From Saccharum officinarum (taxonomy: Eukaryota; Streptophyta; Magnoliopsida; Poales; Poaceae), in assembly GCA_020631735.1 (NCBI GenBank), contig CM036160.1, forward strand, positions 5,502,407-5,566,406: a stretch of 64,000 bases of DNA. Reading direction: 5' to 3'. The position numbers and the translations under genes are program-made. The notes under the pieces were generated by a model. The model worked only from the letters and a program-made list of their open reading frames with translations. It had not been told where the DNA came from and searched no databases. Positions 9,452 through 20,884 of this stretch are shown here, piece after piece. The first letter of the stretch is position 1. Every line of letters starts with the position of its first letter.

Positions 9452-10998
9452 TGGCGGAGATTGTCGGTTCTGTGGTTGTTCAGGAATCAGTTAGCCAAAT
9501 CCTATCTGGTCTGCTTCAAAAATATGGGGAGAAACATAACTCAAATGTGTTCAGAAACCTTGAGAGGCTAGAGATGGCACACATCAGGCTAGAGACTGTT
9601 CTTCAGACATCTGATAAGTGGGATATCACTGATACATCCTTGTTGCATTAGCGAAGGAAGCTTAGGTCTGCTGCTCAAGAGTGCGATGACACGCTACACA
9701 GATGCAGGCAGAGAATCCTAGAAGATGAAAACATAGAAAGGGAAGTAAGTAATTTCTCCCTTCCTAAGCGGATTGTGCATGCTACCAGGTCATTCGTTTC
9801 TTCTATCTTTAACCAAGGCAACAATGACTTCAACAGATCCGTTGTTCAAAGATTTGAGTGGTTTCCAGATGGTGCTAGTGAGTTTCTGAGATTACTAGAG
9901 CTTGGTTGCACGCCACAGTGTCACATGCCCTTTGACACTCTTAACAGGCACCTTCTTGCTGGCAAGATACTAAAGCATAGAATCATTAGGATCAACAAGT
10001 GCCCTTTGTTTCTAGTGTTGGCACCATTTATTAGTGCAGAGCATAGAATAGAAGGTAGGTTTTATTTCACACAGAATGATCATAATGCGCCGGATGATAA
10101 TTTTTTTCTTACAGTGTGGCTACAACTTTCCGAGAGTACAGACATAGTTGGGTTTGCAATTCAGTGCTTACAGCTGTTTGCCCCTCTTTTCAAGTCTACG
10201 GTTGAAAATATTAGGAAAGAACTTCTGCAACTACCTATTCAAGACTTCTTGTGGGTTCCATATTATGTTGACCCAGACCAGCAAAAATTTTGGGACAATG
10301 TTCACAGATTTGGCAGTCAGTGGTTTCGCCCGAACCCATTATGTTGCAAGGAGCATAATAAGCACAACCTTTGTCATGGTAGCAAGCTAGATAAGTCATC
10401 TGGATTGCCATTTGTTTCTCTAGATCCAGTTATTGAAATAGGTCTGCGGTGCCAAGTCTCGCTTTCAGAGTGCAACAAACAGATGGCCTCACTCTCTGCA
10501 TATAAAACCTCTGTACGCGATCATTCATGTCTAAAAGCTGGAGTCGTCTTTGCACCACATAGCTCTTCAAAAGACATGATGCATGCGGATAAGTTTCCTG
10601 CAATAGGAGCAATCTACAGTGAGGAACAACATTTTTTGCATACGGTCTTTACCTTGGGGCAACTTGAGGAGATCATGCTGCCAAAAGCAATAGATTACTT
10701 CTGTCAGCACAAGGAGGCAACAATCTACCAAATACTTTGGAGGTCTAGGCATGGCACTGCATACATTCGGTTTGAGAGAGCAAGCATCTTCATAACAAGC
10801 ACATGGCAAATGTTTCATGGACCTAAGAGAAGGAAGCTGTGGCAAGGACAGGATGAGGAGTTGGAGTTGTCTATCAAATATTGGGTCTCTGACTTCATTG
10901 CCTTATGGGCTAAACTTGCACCACCCCAACTGCAAGGCTGGATCATGGATTATCAGGAAGTAAAGGAAAAACAGAAGCAGCACATCGCCGCCACCTGA
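9451..10998 (+). pseudogene. Rx-N-like resistance-family gene with one in-frame stop
   Basis: The frame runs 516 codons from ATG 9451 to TGA 10998, broken once by TAG at 9649-9651 (codon 67). Residues 1-110 resemble the Rx/CC N-domain of grass resistance proteins ('LERLEMAHIRLET', 'RRKLRSAAQECDDTLHRCRQ'). From memory of grass relatives the stopped position is usually Trp, so a single TGG to TAG change is the likely lesion (inference). The remaining roughly 400 residues hold no NB-ARC P-loop or LRR. They form an uncharacterised region with short recognisable phrases such as 'QRFEWFPDGASEFLRLLELG' and 'MLPKAIDYFCQHKEAT'. The rest of the frame is clean, so the break is recent, or the gene restarts internally at 9775. 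It has a hairpin-bearing leader. Confidence 0.7.
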
Positions 10999-11721
10999 AA
11001 TTCTTGATCATATATGTAACATGGATCGATCAGCAAATGATGGAGAAACAAAAGAATGGAGTGTTCCATGAAAGGATCAAAGTGTGGATTTACTGTTCAT
11101 GACCAAGACGGCAAGAGCAGATCTGTTAAAACAACAGAGTATACATATTTCCATATCTCAAATTTGGGATAGATGCTCCGACTACAGGGTCAAGACTCAA
11201 CACAGAAGGAGATCTACAGCACAGAGGAATTTATGCTTTACTGACTAGCAACTTATGTATAATGTTGGTCTTAGTTCAGAACCCTATTCTGAATTAGGAA
11301 TGTATGTGAGCATTTTGTATGGTAGTGTTTATTAATCAGGAATTGATCTTAAAGTGGCCATTCCATGGTTACAGTATATACATGATACATCTAATCGATC
11401 ATAAAAATAAGTGTACGATGCAACTGCATTGTAAGTGTCATTTTTTTGTGTAGTCGCGTATGGTTACCGTACCTAATACAGTTGAGGAACTAAACTTCAA
11501 AATTTTATGTTTATTATTACTTATTAGCTATTCCATATTATTGAATCCAGCATATATTACTTTGATGGGAAACTGTCTAGTTCATATTCTCACCTCGCCT
11601 TGATCAAGTGCATCCTTGGTACATCAAGGGGACTCTCAAGTGGCCTCCTCATTAGCACTAGGCATGTTCAGTCGCTCACCATCCTGGATTGCGACGTTGT
11701 ACTTCAGGGTACTATGTCTTT
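10999..11721. other. 3' flank with a possible LRR-like scrap
   Basis: Mostly AT-rich spacer. At 11600-11710 the plus strand reads as a short stretch containing 'HVQSLTILDCDVV', reminiscent of an NLR leucine-rich repeat. It is cut at 11722 by the CACTA-like terminus. The resemblance is weak and based on about 40 residues. Confidence 0.25.
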
Positions 11722-12984
11722 CACCGCTAGAAAAATGATTTTAAGAGACACTGTCAAATCATTTTTGGAGGCGGGCACACCTAGCGACCACCTCCATAAA
11801 TGGTCAGGGGGCTCCAAGAAAATGTCTGGCTCTAAAAGTTATCGCTTAACAGAGGTGGTCGTTTTAGGACGCCCGTCTGCATAAATTGATTTTCAGAGAC
11901 GGGCATCTTCTCTTAAGATCACTATGAAGGTGCTCAACTACAGGCTTCTGTATTTTTTTGTGAAGACTCTCCGCTATCTTGGATGAGATAAAAGCAATAG
12001 ACAATTGTTCCTTCCACTGCCAAAGCGACAGAGGCAGCAATTCTAAGCGTTCGTCTCTAAAGTCGATTTTTAGAGGTGGGCGTCATAAGATGCCTGTCTG
12101 GATAAATATAGTTGCAACAAAAGTAATCAATAATTTTCCCTATGAACTCAGATGAAGACAAACTATATATAAAATTGTAGCTCTCGATGTGATCTACAAT
12201 TTTGTAATTGAAAAGTTTTTTATTTAAAACTGCTTAGAGTCCCAAAAATTTGTTCAAAGTTCACGGATTTTGAAATTTAAAATTTAAAATTTCAAACAAT
12301 CTCGATGTACATGTACCAACGTTGTAGGTGTCAATACAATCTTTAACTTTGTAGCTGAAAAGTTTTTTATTTGAAGTTGTTTCGAGTCTCAAATAGGTGT
12401 AGTAGGTTCATAAATTTTGAAATTCAAAATTTAGAATTCCTAAACGACCTTGAAAGGTCACATGGTTAGTACAAAAGTTGTAGTGGCCGACGTGATCTAC
12501 ATGTTTGTTGTTGATAGTTTTTTGATTTAAAGTTTTTAGGGTCTCAAATATTTGTTTTAAATTCATATATTTTGATCTTCAAATTTTTAAATTTTTCAAA
12601 CATCTGAAATGGAGACACACCCCATCACAAAGTTGTAGTGTTTGACAAGATTTAATTTTTGTAGTTGAAACTTTTTGTTTCAATTCATTTAGTAGGCAAA
12701 ACATGCAATACAGGATTACAAAATCTTTATATAAAAGATATAATATCCTATATATTTCACAAGTGAGGGGTGCGGTGTGATGCAATGGTAGCGTGATGTT
12801 AATGCTGAGTGGTAGTAAAACCTGTTTTGTTGATTTTTTGGGTTTTCTAAGAAACCACTAACAGAGACAGTTAATAGTATTAGCGGAGGCGGGCGTGTTA
12901 AGGTGCCCATCTCAAAAAGCCTGATTAACATAGGTGTTTTGCCAGAGGCGGACGTCGTTCTTGCCTATCTCCTTTAATCGAAAA
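11722..12984 (+). mobile_element. CACTA-like left end and subterminal region
   Basis: It starts CACCGCTAGAAAAATGATTT, one change from a CACTA motif. Repeated blocks of the type 'gaggcgggcgtnttaagg' and 'agagacgggcatctt' follow near 11770, 11850, 11890, 12070 and 12885. In between (12120-12700) are variants of a 'gttgtagctctcgatgtgatctacaa' unit. The same units in reverse orientation lie at 40489-41168. The element runs into the assembly gap. Confidence 0.55.
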
Positions 12985-13084
12985 NNNNNNNNNNNNNNNN
13001 NNNNNNNNNNNNNNNNNNNNNNNNNNNNNNNNNNNNNNNNNNNNNNNNNNNNNNNNNNNNNNNNNNNNNNNNNNNNNNNNNNNN
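12985..13084. other. Assembly gap (100 N)
   Basis: Exactly 100 N, the usual placeholder for a join of unknown size. It separates the CACTA-like region from the 3' part of Copia-2, whose 3' LTR is not seen. Confidence 0.99.
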
Positions 13085-15903
13085 AACTTTGGAGGTTTTC
13101 AGCTTTTCTGACATATTTAATCTTCTCTTAACATGCTCTTGTAGACTTCATATTATTCCTGGAACTGTGACCTTTGTAATCACAGTTTGGTTGTCACAAT
13201 TCATGAAAATAGCCGGTATCGGTTTTTCAACTACCGGTAAATCCATAAGGAGATCATGAAGCCACTCGGCCTTAGCCCCAGTAGTGTCTAATGCTGTGAG
13301 TTCTGCTTTCATTGTAGACTTCGTTATGATAGTCCGCTTGCAAGACTTCTAGGAAACAGTGTCACCTCCAAGTAAAAACACATATCCGCTTGTGGCATGA
13401 AGCTCATTAGCATCAAAAATCCAGTTGGCATCACAATAGCCTTCTAGCACTCTTGGGTTTCCAGTATAATGAATACCATATGTCATAGTACCTTTCAGAT
13501 AGCGCAACACTCTCTCAAGAGCACGCCAGTGATCATCTCCTGGTTTTAAAACAAACCGGCTCAGCTTGCACACATTATAAGATATGTCAGGTCTTGTTGC
13601 ACTCGCAAGATACATGAGTGAGCTAATGATCTAAGAGTATGTCAATTGATCCCTTGCAATTCTTTGATTTTTCCTCAATATCATGCCAGGGTCATAAGGT
13701 GTAGAAGTAGGATCACAGTCACTAAAACCAAAGTGATTCAACACCTTTTCTACATAATAGGATTATAACAAAGTTACCCCATCATCACCTTCTCTAATAA
13801 GCTTGATGTTTAGAATGACATCAGCTTCTCCCAAATCTTTCATATCAAAATTGCTCGATAGAAGTTTCTTTACTTCCTCAATCACATTGAGGTTTGATCC
13901 AAAGATCAATATGTCATCAACATAAAGGCACAACATAACAGCCTCACCCCTACCATACCGATAATACACACACGAGTCTCCTTCATTCATAGCAAAACCA
14001 GCAGCTGTAAGAGTATTATCAAACTTTTCATGCATTGCTTAGGTGCTTGTTTTAGGCCATATAATGATTTTAACAACCTGCACACCTTGTTCTCTTGACC
14101 ATGCGCAATGAACCCTTCTGGCTGATCCATATAGATTTCCTCATCCAACTTTCCATTTAGGAAAGCTATCTTAACATCCATCTGATGAATGATAAGACTA
14201 TAAGAGGCTGCCACGGCTATTAATGTACGGATTGTAGTCAATCGAGCCACTGGTGAATAGGCATCAAAGAAATCTTCACCCTCTTTCTGGGTATATCTTT
14301 TGGCCACAAGCCTTGCCTTGTACCTCTCAATTGTACCTTCAGGCCTAAGCTTTTTCTTAAAGATCCACTTGCAGCCTATAGGTTGACAACCATAAGGACG
14401 GTCAACGACCTTCCAAGTTCCATTAGACATAATAGAATCCATCTCACTCCTTACTGCTTCCTTCCATAAGTCAACATCAGGAGAGGAATATGCCTCTCTA
14501 ATGGTGGTTGGTGTGTCTTCCACAAGGTACACTATAAAGTCATCACCAAAAGATTTTACAAACCTCTGTCTCTTGCTCTTTCGAGTGACTATAGCGTCAT
14601 CCTCCTCAGGGATGTGCATGTGAAAATCCTTAGCATGATCTATAGGAATAGACAGTTCTTGCTCATGGGGAATTATAGTCTTATGACTTGTTTCACTAGG
14701 TGTATTTTTCATGAGAAACTCATTCTCAAAAAATGTAGCGTCTCTTGACTCCATGATAGTATCAACATACATATCAGGCACATCAGATTTTATAATTAAG
14801 AACCTATATCCAGTGCTGTGGAAAGAATAGCCTAGGAATACATAATCAACAGTTTTAGGCCCAAGTTTACGCTTTTTGTTGATTGACACATTTACTTTAG
14901 CAAGGCAACCCCAAGTGCGCAAAATATGAGAGATTTAACCTTTTCTTTTTCCATTCCTCGAATGGTGTGATCTATTTGTTCTTTGTTGGAACTCTGTTCA
15001 GGACATGACATGCTGTCAGAATTGCCTGTCCCCACCATTTCTTGGATAATCCCGCTGTACCCAACATGGCATTCACCAAATCAGTTAGAGTACAGTTTTT
15101 CCTTTCAGCAATACCATTGAATTGTGGTGAGAATGGAGGTGTCCTCTCATGAACAATTTCATGTTCCACGTAGAACTCATCAAAAACATTAAATAAATAT
15201 TCTCCACCTCGATCAGACCTTAATCGTTTTATTTTCCTTTTAAGTTGGTTCTCAACTTGAGCTTTATAGGTCTTAAAATAATTAAACGCTTCATCTTTTG
15301 TTTTTAAGAGATACACATAGCAAAATCTGGTGGAGTCATCTATAAAAGTGAGAAAGTATCTTTTACCGTATTTTGTCAAAATTCCATTCATCTCACATAG
15401 ATCAGAATGAACAAGTTCTAGAGGTGCCAAATTCCTCGCCTCTCAGCCGCCTTGTGGGGCTTGCGGGGTTGTTTTGATTCAACACACACATGGCACTTAG
15501 ACTTTTTGACCAAGTTAAATTTAGGAATTAAATTTAGATTTGCTAACCGCATAAGGCAGCCAAAACTTGCTTGACAAAAGTGTGAATGCCATAAATCCGA
15601 CTCATCAGAAATATCAATAGAATTCACCAACTTATTACACACATAATGCAACGATAAGCGGAACAAGCCTTCGCAATCATATCCTTTACCAACAAAGATC
15701 CCATGTTTCGACACAACATATTTATTCGACTCAAGAACAACTTTGTAGCCATCTCGACATAACATAGATACACTAACAAGATTCTTCTTTATGGAGGGCA
15801 CATGCTGCACACTCTTCACTGGCACCGTCTTCCTCGAAGTAAACTTCAGAATGGCTGTACCAACACCAAGAACATGAGCACGCGATCCATTCCCCATCAA
15901 CAA
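13085..15903 (-). pseudogene. Copia-2 pol remnant (PR, INT, RT, RNaseH)
   Basis: 15903-15418 carries the protease tail and a pre-integrase zinc region (HVCVESKQPR). 15430-14972 carries the integrase with LVHSDL, RSDRGGEY and IAERKN, i.e. the D, D and E residues. 14922-13987 covers the integrase C-terminus and RT start (QMDVKIAFLNG). 14035-13763 holds the RT box YVDDILIFGS. 13615-13349 covers the RNase H region (CDANWIFDANE), and homology continues in broken form to the gap. Shifts occur between segments and a stop lies near 13350. Confidence 0.85.
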
Positions 15904-16829
15904 GGCGCCAGACCTCCCGACCCAGATGTTCCATCTCTAGTCTCAGTAGTCACAACAATGGTTGATTTCTTGTCCTGTGTGAACTTATGGTCAGAGCACT
16001 CTCTTGCCCAATGCTGATCACTGCCACAGACAAAGCATCCTCCCTTTCCCTTGTTGTTGTTGTTCTTCTTCTTCTTAAACTGTGTTGTTTGAACAGGCTT
16101 AGGTGTATTCTCTTGCTTGTTCTGATTTTCCTTCTTGTTAAACTTGCGGAATTTCTTCTGCACCACATTAGCAGTAGAGGTCTCAACACCTTTTCCATTG
16201 TCCTTTGCTCTAGCCCTCTCCTCAACATCAAGAGTACCAATGAGTTCTTCAACATTGAACTTCTGTCTCTTATGCTTGAGAGAGGTGGCAAAGTCCTTCC
16301 AAGAAGGTGGTAACTTGGCAATTATACCACTAGCCACAAACTTGTCAGGCAAAGGACAAGAAAATAGTTCAAGTTCCTTAGCTAGTGACTGAAACTCATG
16401 AGCCTGTTCCACTATAGATCGATTCTCAACCATCTTGTAGTCATACAGCCGCTCCATGAGATACCGCTCGCTACTAGCATCGGTAACTCCAAACTTTCCA
16501 ACAAGTGCATCCCACAGCTCTTTCCCTGTAGGGAGAATGATATAGCTTTTCTGGAACTTTGTGTCAAGTGCGCTAATCACTACACCTCGAAAGAGATTGT
16601 CATCAGCCTTAAACTTAGACTCATTCTCAGGAGACAAGTTAGCAGGCTTGCCCTCAGCGGCACGATAACATGACATAGCAGTTAACCACAATTCCATCAT
16701 AGCTTTCCAGATCAAGAAGGTTTTACCATCAAAAGGATCAGGCTTCAACACAGCAGCAAAACCTCTGACAGAAAAATGCCTATAATTAGGTTTTTGGAAT
16801 GTTAGATGATTAGACAATTTCCATGTCAT
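15897..16829 (-). pseudogene. Copia-2 gag
   Basis: Starting at a Met at 16829, the frame covers a Copia gag ('AVLKPDPFDGKTFLIWKAMM', 'ELWDALVGKFGV'). It ends with a CCHC knuckle CFVCGSDQHWAREC near 16015. Lys/Asn-rich linkers precede the knuckle. The open frame extends upstream to 17153 through hydrophobic, repeat-derived codons that are unlikely to be translated. The true start may lie behind a leader splice. Confidence 0.75.
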
Positions 16830-17443
16830 TTCAATTCCACAAATTAACGTTATGATGATGACATATAAAAGATTATTAACCATTGAAATCATGATATCAA
16901 ACATATCCATAACAATATGGAACATGTGATCAATTATCATGTGAAGCATGTGATTATTAAAAACATGAAAGCATGATATATGAAGCATAACAGCAAGACA
17001 AGACATATATCTCATAACAGCGATAAACATGAGACAACATGTGAAACGACGTGACAGAACTACTGAAACATACAGGCAACAGCGTACGAAACAACTTGAC
17101 TGAATCAACAAAACAAGCAGACATGACATATATCTTATAGCAGAAACAGACACAAAATATAAACAGAAACGATATGACTGAAAATACGAAACAAACTCAT
17201 AGCAGCGCCTCGCCCGCTCGTTGCCTGCCGCCCACGCCCCGGCTGGCGGCGGCAGCGCGCGTGTGGCACACCTTTGTCCGTTTCTTAACTTCTCAATTTA
17301 AGCAAAATAACTCCCACCATATAAGTCAAGTCAAGGACCCTTAGAATTCCAATCCGGTACAACTAATATTGTCCACAATTACACACCATAGAGTTTATTG
17401 ATTTATTAAACTTAAATGGGCCTAGCCCATAATAAATCCAACA

Positions 17444-18179
17444 ATTACAGGACAATAATCTATTTGAGTGCCTATGATTTGACAATATGTTTATAGGAAC
17501 TGACGGTACGTATGTAACTATGTGTGTATAGCAGGAGCTAGCCATTAGAAGGAACAACGCATATGCAGGCAAACCTTTCCTGGGTTCCCAATGAGACAGT
17601 ACATATAATTACAGAGCAAAGACAATTTGGAGTTCTTATTAAAAAAAAGACAATTTCTAGCTGCAACACCCTTTGTCTGATGCTTGTCGCGTCACCGCAG
17701 CCACCGCTGGTGCCCACAACCACTATGTGCTACGAACACGCAGTCTGGTGACGAAACATTCAGAACATAACGTCCATAGTTGTTCTGTTTCTACTGTATC
17801 AAAAAAAAAACTAGTGAAGGGATGACATACTCCATGACCGGCAAGCACAAATCCCGTTCACGGTTTGAGCGAACGATCCCACTTCCACCAGGTGCGGCAG
17901 ACAAGGGTGGGCAGTGTGTGGGGCGCGCTGATGTCAGCATTAAAAGCAAAACATTTTTTTTAAAAATGTTATAACTCCCAAACCGTGTATCTATTTGCAA
18001 TTCCGTTTGCGCCGGTGTGTTCTACACGACGAGATGAACAAAACTAGATCCCACTTAGATATGTTTTGAAGACTTTTTTTTTTTCATTTTTTTCCTTTAC
18101 TGCAGTCGTTTGTGTGTATAAGTTTTTCGCGATGTTCTGGTGCCTAAGTTATACGTAAAAGTTACGTGTATAAGTTAGA
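17444..18179. other. Spacer, partly transposon-like
   Basis: No gene recognised. From about 17940 it contains a phrase common in grass repeats ('gttataactcccaaaccgtg' and following). The motif 'gagcgaac' near 17866 has an inverted counterpart 'gttcgctccc' near 18570, which may be the ends of a Mutator-type element, but no target duplication could be fixed. Confidence 0.35.
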
Positions 18180-18415
18180 TTCTAACTTTGTAACGTTGTA
18201 AGATATGCGTTTTCACGTAATAAGTTAAATGTATAAGTTTGAGCATAACTTAGAAACGTTGAAGATCACGTAAGTTATAAGTTAGATTTGTAACTTTGCA
18301 ACATTGTAAGTTATGTGTTTTCACATAATAAGTTAAATGTATAAATTATGAGCATAACTTAGAAACGCTAAAGATCACGTAAGTTATGTGTATAAGTTAG
18401 ATGTATAAGTTACAG
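18180..18415. repeat. Two-copy 108-bp tandem repeat rich in 'aagtta'
   Basis: The phrase around 'ttgtaacgttgtaag' at 18189 recurs as 'ttgcaacattgtaag' at 18297, and the following 'tcacrtaataagttaaatgt' blocks align at the same 108-bp offset. Confidence 0.85.
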
Positions 18416-19745
18416 ATGGAAGTTATGTGTTTGGATTTGTAACTTTGTCTTTTGTTTACTAAAAATAGAAAACTTTCCAAAAAAAGGAAAGTTGTGGAAA
18501 TTTTTTTTTGCCAAAAAAGAAAAGTCACGGGATGTCTGAAAATCGTTCGCTGTTCCCATTTGGATGAACGTTCGCTCCCATGATGCTCCAGAGAGCCCAG
18601 CTCAAAGCCCAACCTCCAAATCAAAAGGTCCAATAATTCAAACCGCTCAGCTCCTCAGTTACGTCAGCATGGCAGCTGATGATGGCGATAGCTAGTGGTA
18701 TATAAATGGTACCCTATATTTTCTGATTGTCCGATCAACCGAATAGTGTCAGATAGGGATTTGGATATCTTTTTTGAATATCTGGACATTTTCTCGGATA
18801 TCAGATACAAGTTGGAATAGTTTTATCTTTTTTATATAGGATACGAATATATATAAGAAAAGAAATATGTGTCGCATATCGAATATCCATTCGGATAATT
18901 CAGATAGCTAGTTCAGATATTAGGAGTACTTCAAGCTCAAGAAAAATTTCAACCCAAAAAAGATAAGTGAAGTAGAGTTTGTTATCTCTTCTAAAGTATA
19001 CAGAGCTATGAATTATGAACTCATAGCTCTACAAAAAAAACCCCAAAATACTCAAACCCACGGTCTATTACTCAGCACTAACACTTGAGGCGGTTGGCCC
19101 ACCCACCTGTATAAGGGTTTGTTTAGGAGAGCTCCAACCGCTGAAAAAAGTCAATCTGAATCCCAGATTCACCTGGATCCACCGTGTATCTATGATTTGT
19201 CAAAGTGTTTGGTACAGCTCGACCTTCAACTCTATCCCACTGCCACCTAGGGCCCACACGTCAGCTCTTCATCTCTTCTTTCTCCTTCCTTCCTTCAGGC
19301 AGATCGGAGAGAGGTGTGGGGGCGGGCACGCTTGTAAGGCTAGGGCCTGTGACACCGGCCTAGCACGGCGTCGGGGGCGGGCACGGCGGGTCGCGCATGG
19401 CCGGCACGGCGCGTGAAGCGCTCTCTCTCTCCTCTCGCACGTGGGGCAGCGGTGCTTTGGGGCGGTGGCGCCCTGGCCGCGGGGCAAGATAGTGGCGCCT
19501 CACCTAGCGTCTTGGCCTGGGGTGGCGCGGGCGCTCGCAATCTTGCCCAGCGACGGCTTTTGCAGCGATAAGGCCTGGGGTGGCTGACAGTAGGGTTGCC
19601 TCGGCGTGGCCGGGCACGCGGCCGGAGCTCTCGAATGCGTCGGACGTGGGGCTGCGAAATGGGCGTGGGCACGGGAGAGGCGCGGGCGCTTGCGACGGCC
19701 GAGCACGGGTCCACGATGGCGCTCGCGACGGCCGGGTTCAGGTCC
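18416..19745. other. AT-rich spacer then GC-rich exon-like tract
   Basis: 18416-19130 has no coding signal. From 19300 the sequence becomes very GC-rich, with repeated 'ctcgcgacggccgggttcag' and 'ggtccgcggt' units. Long frames on both strands here reflect composition, not a gene. The tract continues after the MITE insertion to about 20170. Confidence 0.4.
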
Positions 19746-19753
19746 GCGGTGGT

Positions 19754-20015
19754 CAGAGATGGAACCAGGGGGCTAGCAGGGGCCGTGCCCCCCAAGCACA
19801 GTAAGTTTCCTTTAATACCTATATAAATATATGAATTTACAGCTAAAAATATCAATTTTCACCTATTTTTTATTTAAATATTATGATTTTGGTTATAAAT
19901 AGTGTAAAATATTTAAAAGTTGTTGAATCATATAATTACGTATATTTTAGCACACTAAAAAAATATGATCATATTTGTTTGGCCCCCCTAGTCAGAATCG
20001 TTGGTTCCGTCTCTG
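19754..20015. mobile_element. hAT-type MITE, 262 bp
   Basis: Terminal inverted repeats CAGAGATGGAACCA and (complement) CAGAGACGGAACCA match at 13 of 14. The 8-bp sequence gcggtggt precedes (19746-19753) and follows (20016-20023) it exactly. The interior is AT-rich and non-coding. TIR start CAGAG and an 8-bp duplication fit the hAT superfamily. Removing it rejoins a GC-rich repeat tract. Confidence 0.9.
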
Positions 20016-20023
20016 GCGGTGGT

Positions 20024-20318
20024 GCTCGCGACGGCCTGGCTCAGGTCCGCGGTGGCACTCGCGATGGTCGGGCGCAAAGGCCAGACACAGGGCCGCTGTG
20101 GCGCTCGTGCCGCCAAGTTCCCGTGAGGGTGCGCCGCTTGTGGTGGAGCTTGCGAGGTCACAGCCTTGCCTGGATGGAGGAAGGACGAGAGGAGGAAGCA
20201 AAACAAAATAAACGAATCGTTATTTTTGTGTAACCAGTGGCATTAATGGGTATTTTTTTCCAACTCCACCAAACTGGTGAATCTGTGTCAGATCCACCAT
20301 TTTGGTGTGTTGTTTGGC
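20024..20318. other. Continuation of GC-rich repeat tract and flank
   Basis: The same 'ctcgcgacggcctggctcag' and 'gtccgcggtgg' units continue to about 20170, then AT-rich sequence. The segment 20250-20318 ('accaaactggtgaatctg...gtttggct') resembles termini of grass hAT/Mutator elements, but no matching partner was established. Confidence 0.35.
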
Positions 20319-20321
20319 TAA

Positions 20322-20545
20322 AAGGGGTAACTCACACTATGATCTTTGGATGCCTCTTCTCCAGTCATTCGGCATCTGATGTTGTCCACGATGAATTAAC
20401 CTCTGTATATTTCTTTCCTCAATATATTCAATAGGTGTACCACAACATGATTTGTGATATCACGCACATCTGCCTCGTCAATGATGACAGAGACCCATCG
20501 CAGCAAGCGCTGCAGATTGTGTAGCACCTGATTGTCACCGCTGGC
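20322..20545 (-). pseudogene. Minus-strand fragment of the Rx-N/NB-ARC-like gene family
   Basis: On the minus strand this reads LQRLLRWVSVIIDEADVRD, then ITN...VHLLNILRKEIYRG, a stop, then FIVDNI and SKDHSVSYPF. It is collinear with residues about 40-102 of the protein at 1237-2703 (LQRLLDRVQVIVNEAEARV, HLLNIMRKEMYRG, KDHDVSHSF). A TAA replaces the Tyr codon after 'YRG', and an upstream TGA is also present. No further family homology was seen on either side. It is a dead partial copy, not the missing front of the fragment at 25422-26279, because on the minus strand it lies downstream of it. Confidence 0.75.
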
Positions 20546-20884
20546 TCATGACCCAAACAGGCATTGAAAATGAGGCCAGGCACACATTCATGCTGCCCAT
20601 TCTAGCCAGCTACTGGGGCTCATAGTATATAAACTGAGGGTGAGAATGTCCATTATATGGAATCTATACCTTTTTGTAAAATATTGCAAACATTTTTTGT
20701 ACAATATTGAGTTTCACAATCGTGTGGATGGATAGATAATGTCCATCACCATCTCTTGTAATCTTTCACAATATTGAGTTTTACAGTCTATAATTCCCCA
20801 CAAAAAATGTAACTGCTATAAAATAATACGACTATGTTTTGGGATGCAAATCTCGGTGCATCTTTTATTTCTAGAAATACTACT
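20546..20884. other. Spacer before the solo LTR
   Basis: AT-rich sequence with a repeated phrase 'caatattgagttt' (near 20702 and 20770). No gene seen. Confidence 0.4.

Larger units (their letters stand above)
13085..17443 (-). mobile_element. Copia-2: minus-strand Ty1/copia element, 3' end in gap
   Basis: Read on the minus strand the order is a probable 5' LTR start near 17443 (TGTTGGATTTATTATGG), GC-rich leader, gag with zinc knuckle, protease, integrase, RT and RNase H. It runs into the N gap at 13084. Frames change at least four times. The 5' LTR end and primer-binding site could not be fixed. Confidence 0.8.

Noticed and set aside
19340..19855. 171-codon minus-strand frame in GC-rich sequence
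   Set aside because: It crosses the boundary of the hAT MITE and consists of Ala/Arg/Pro-rich low-complexity codons.
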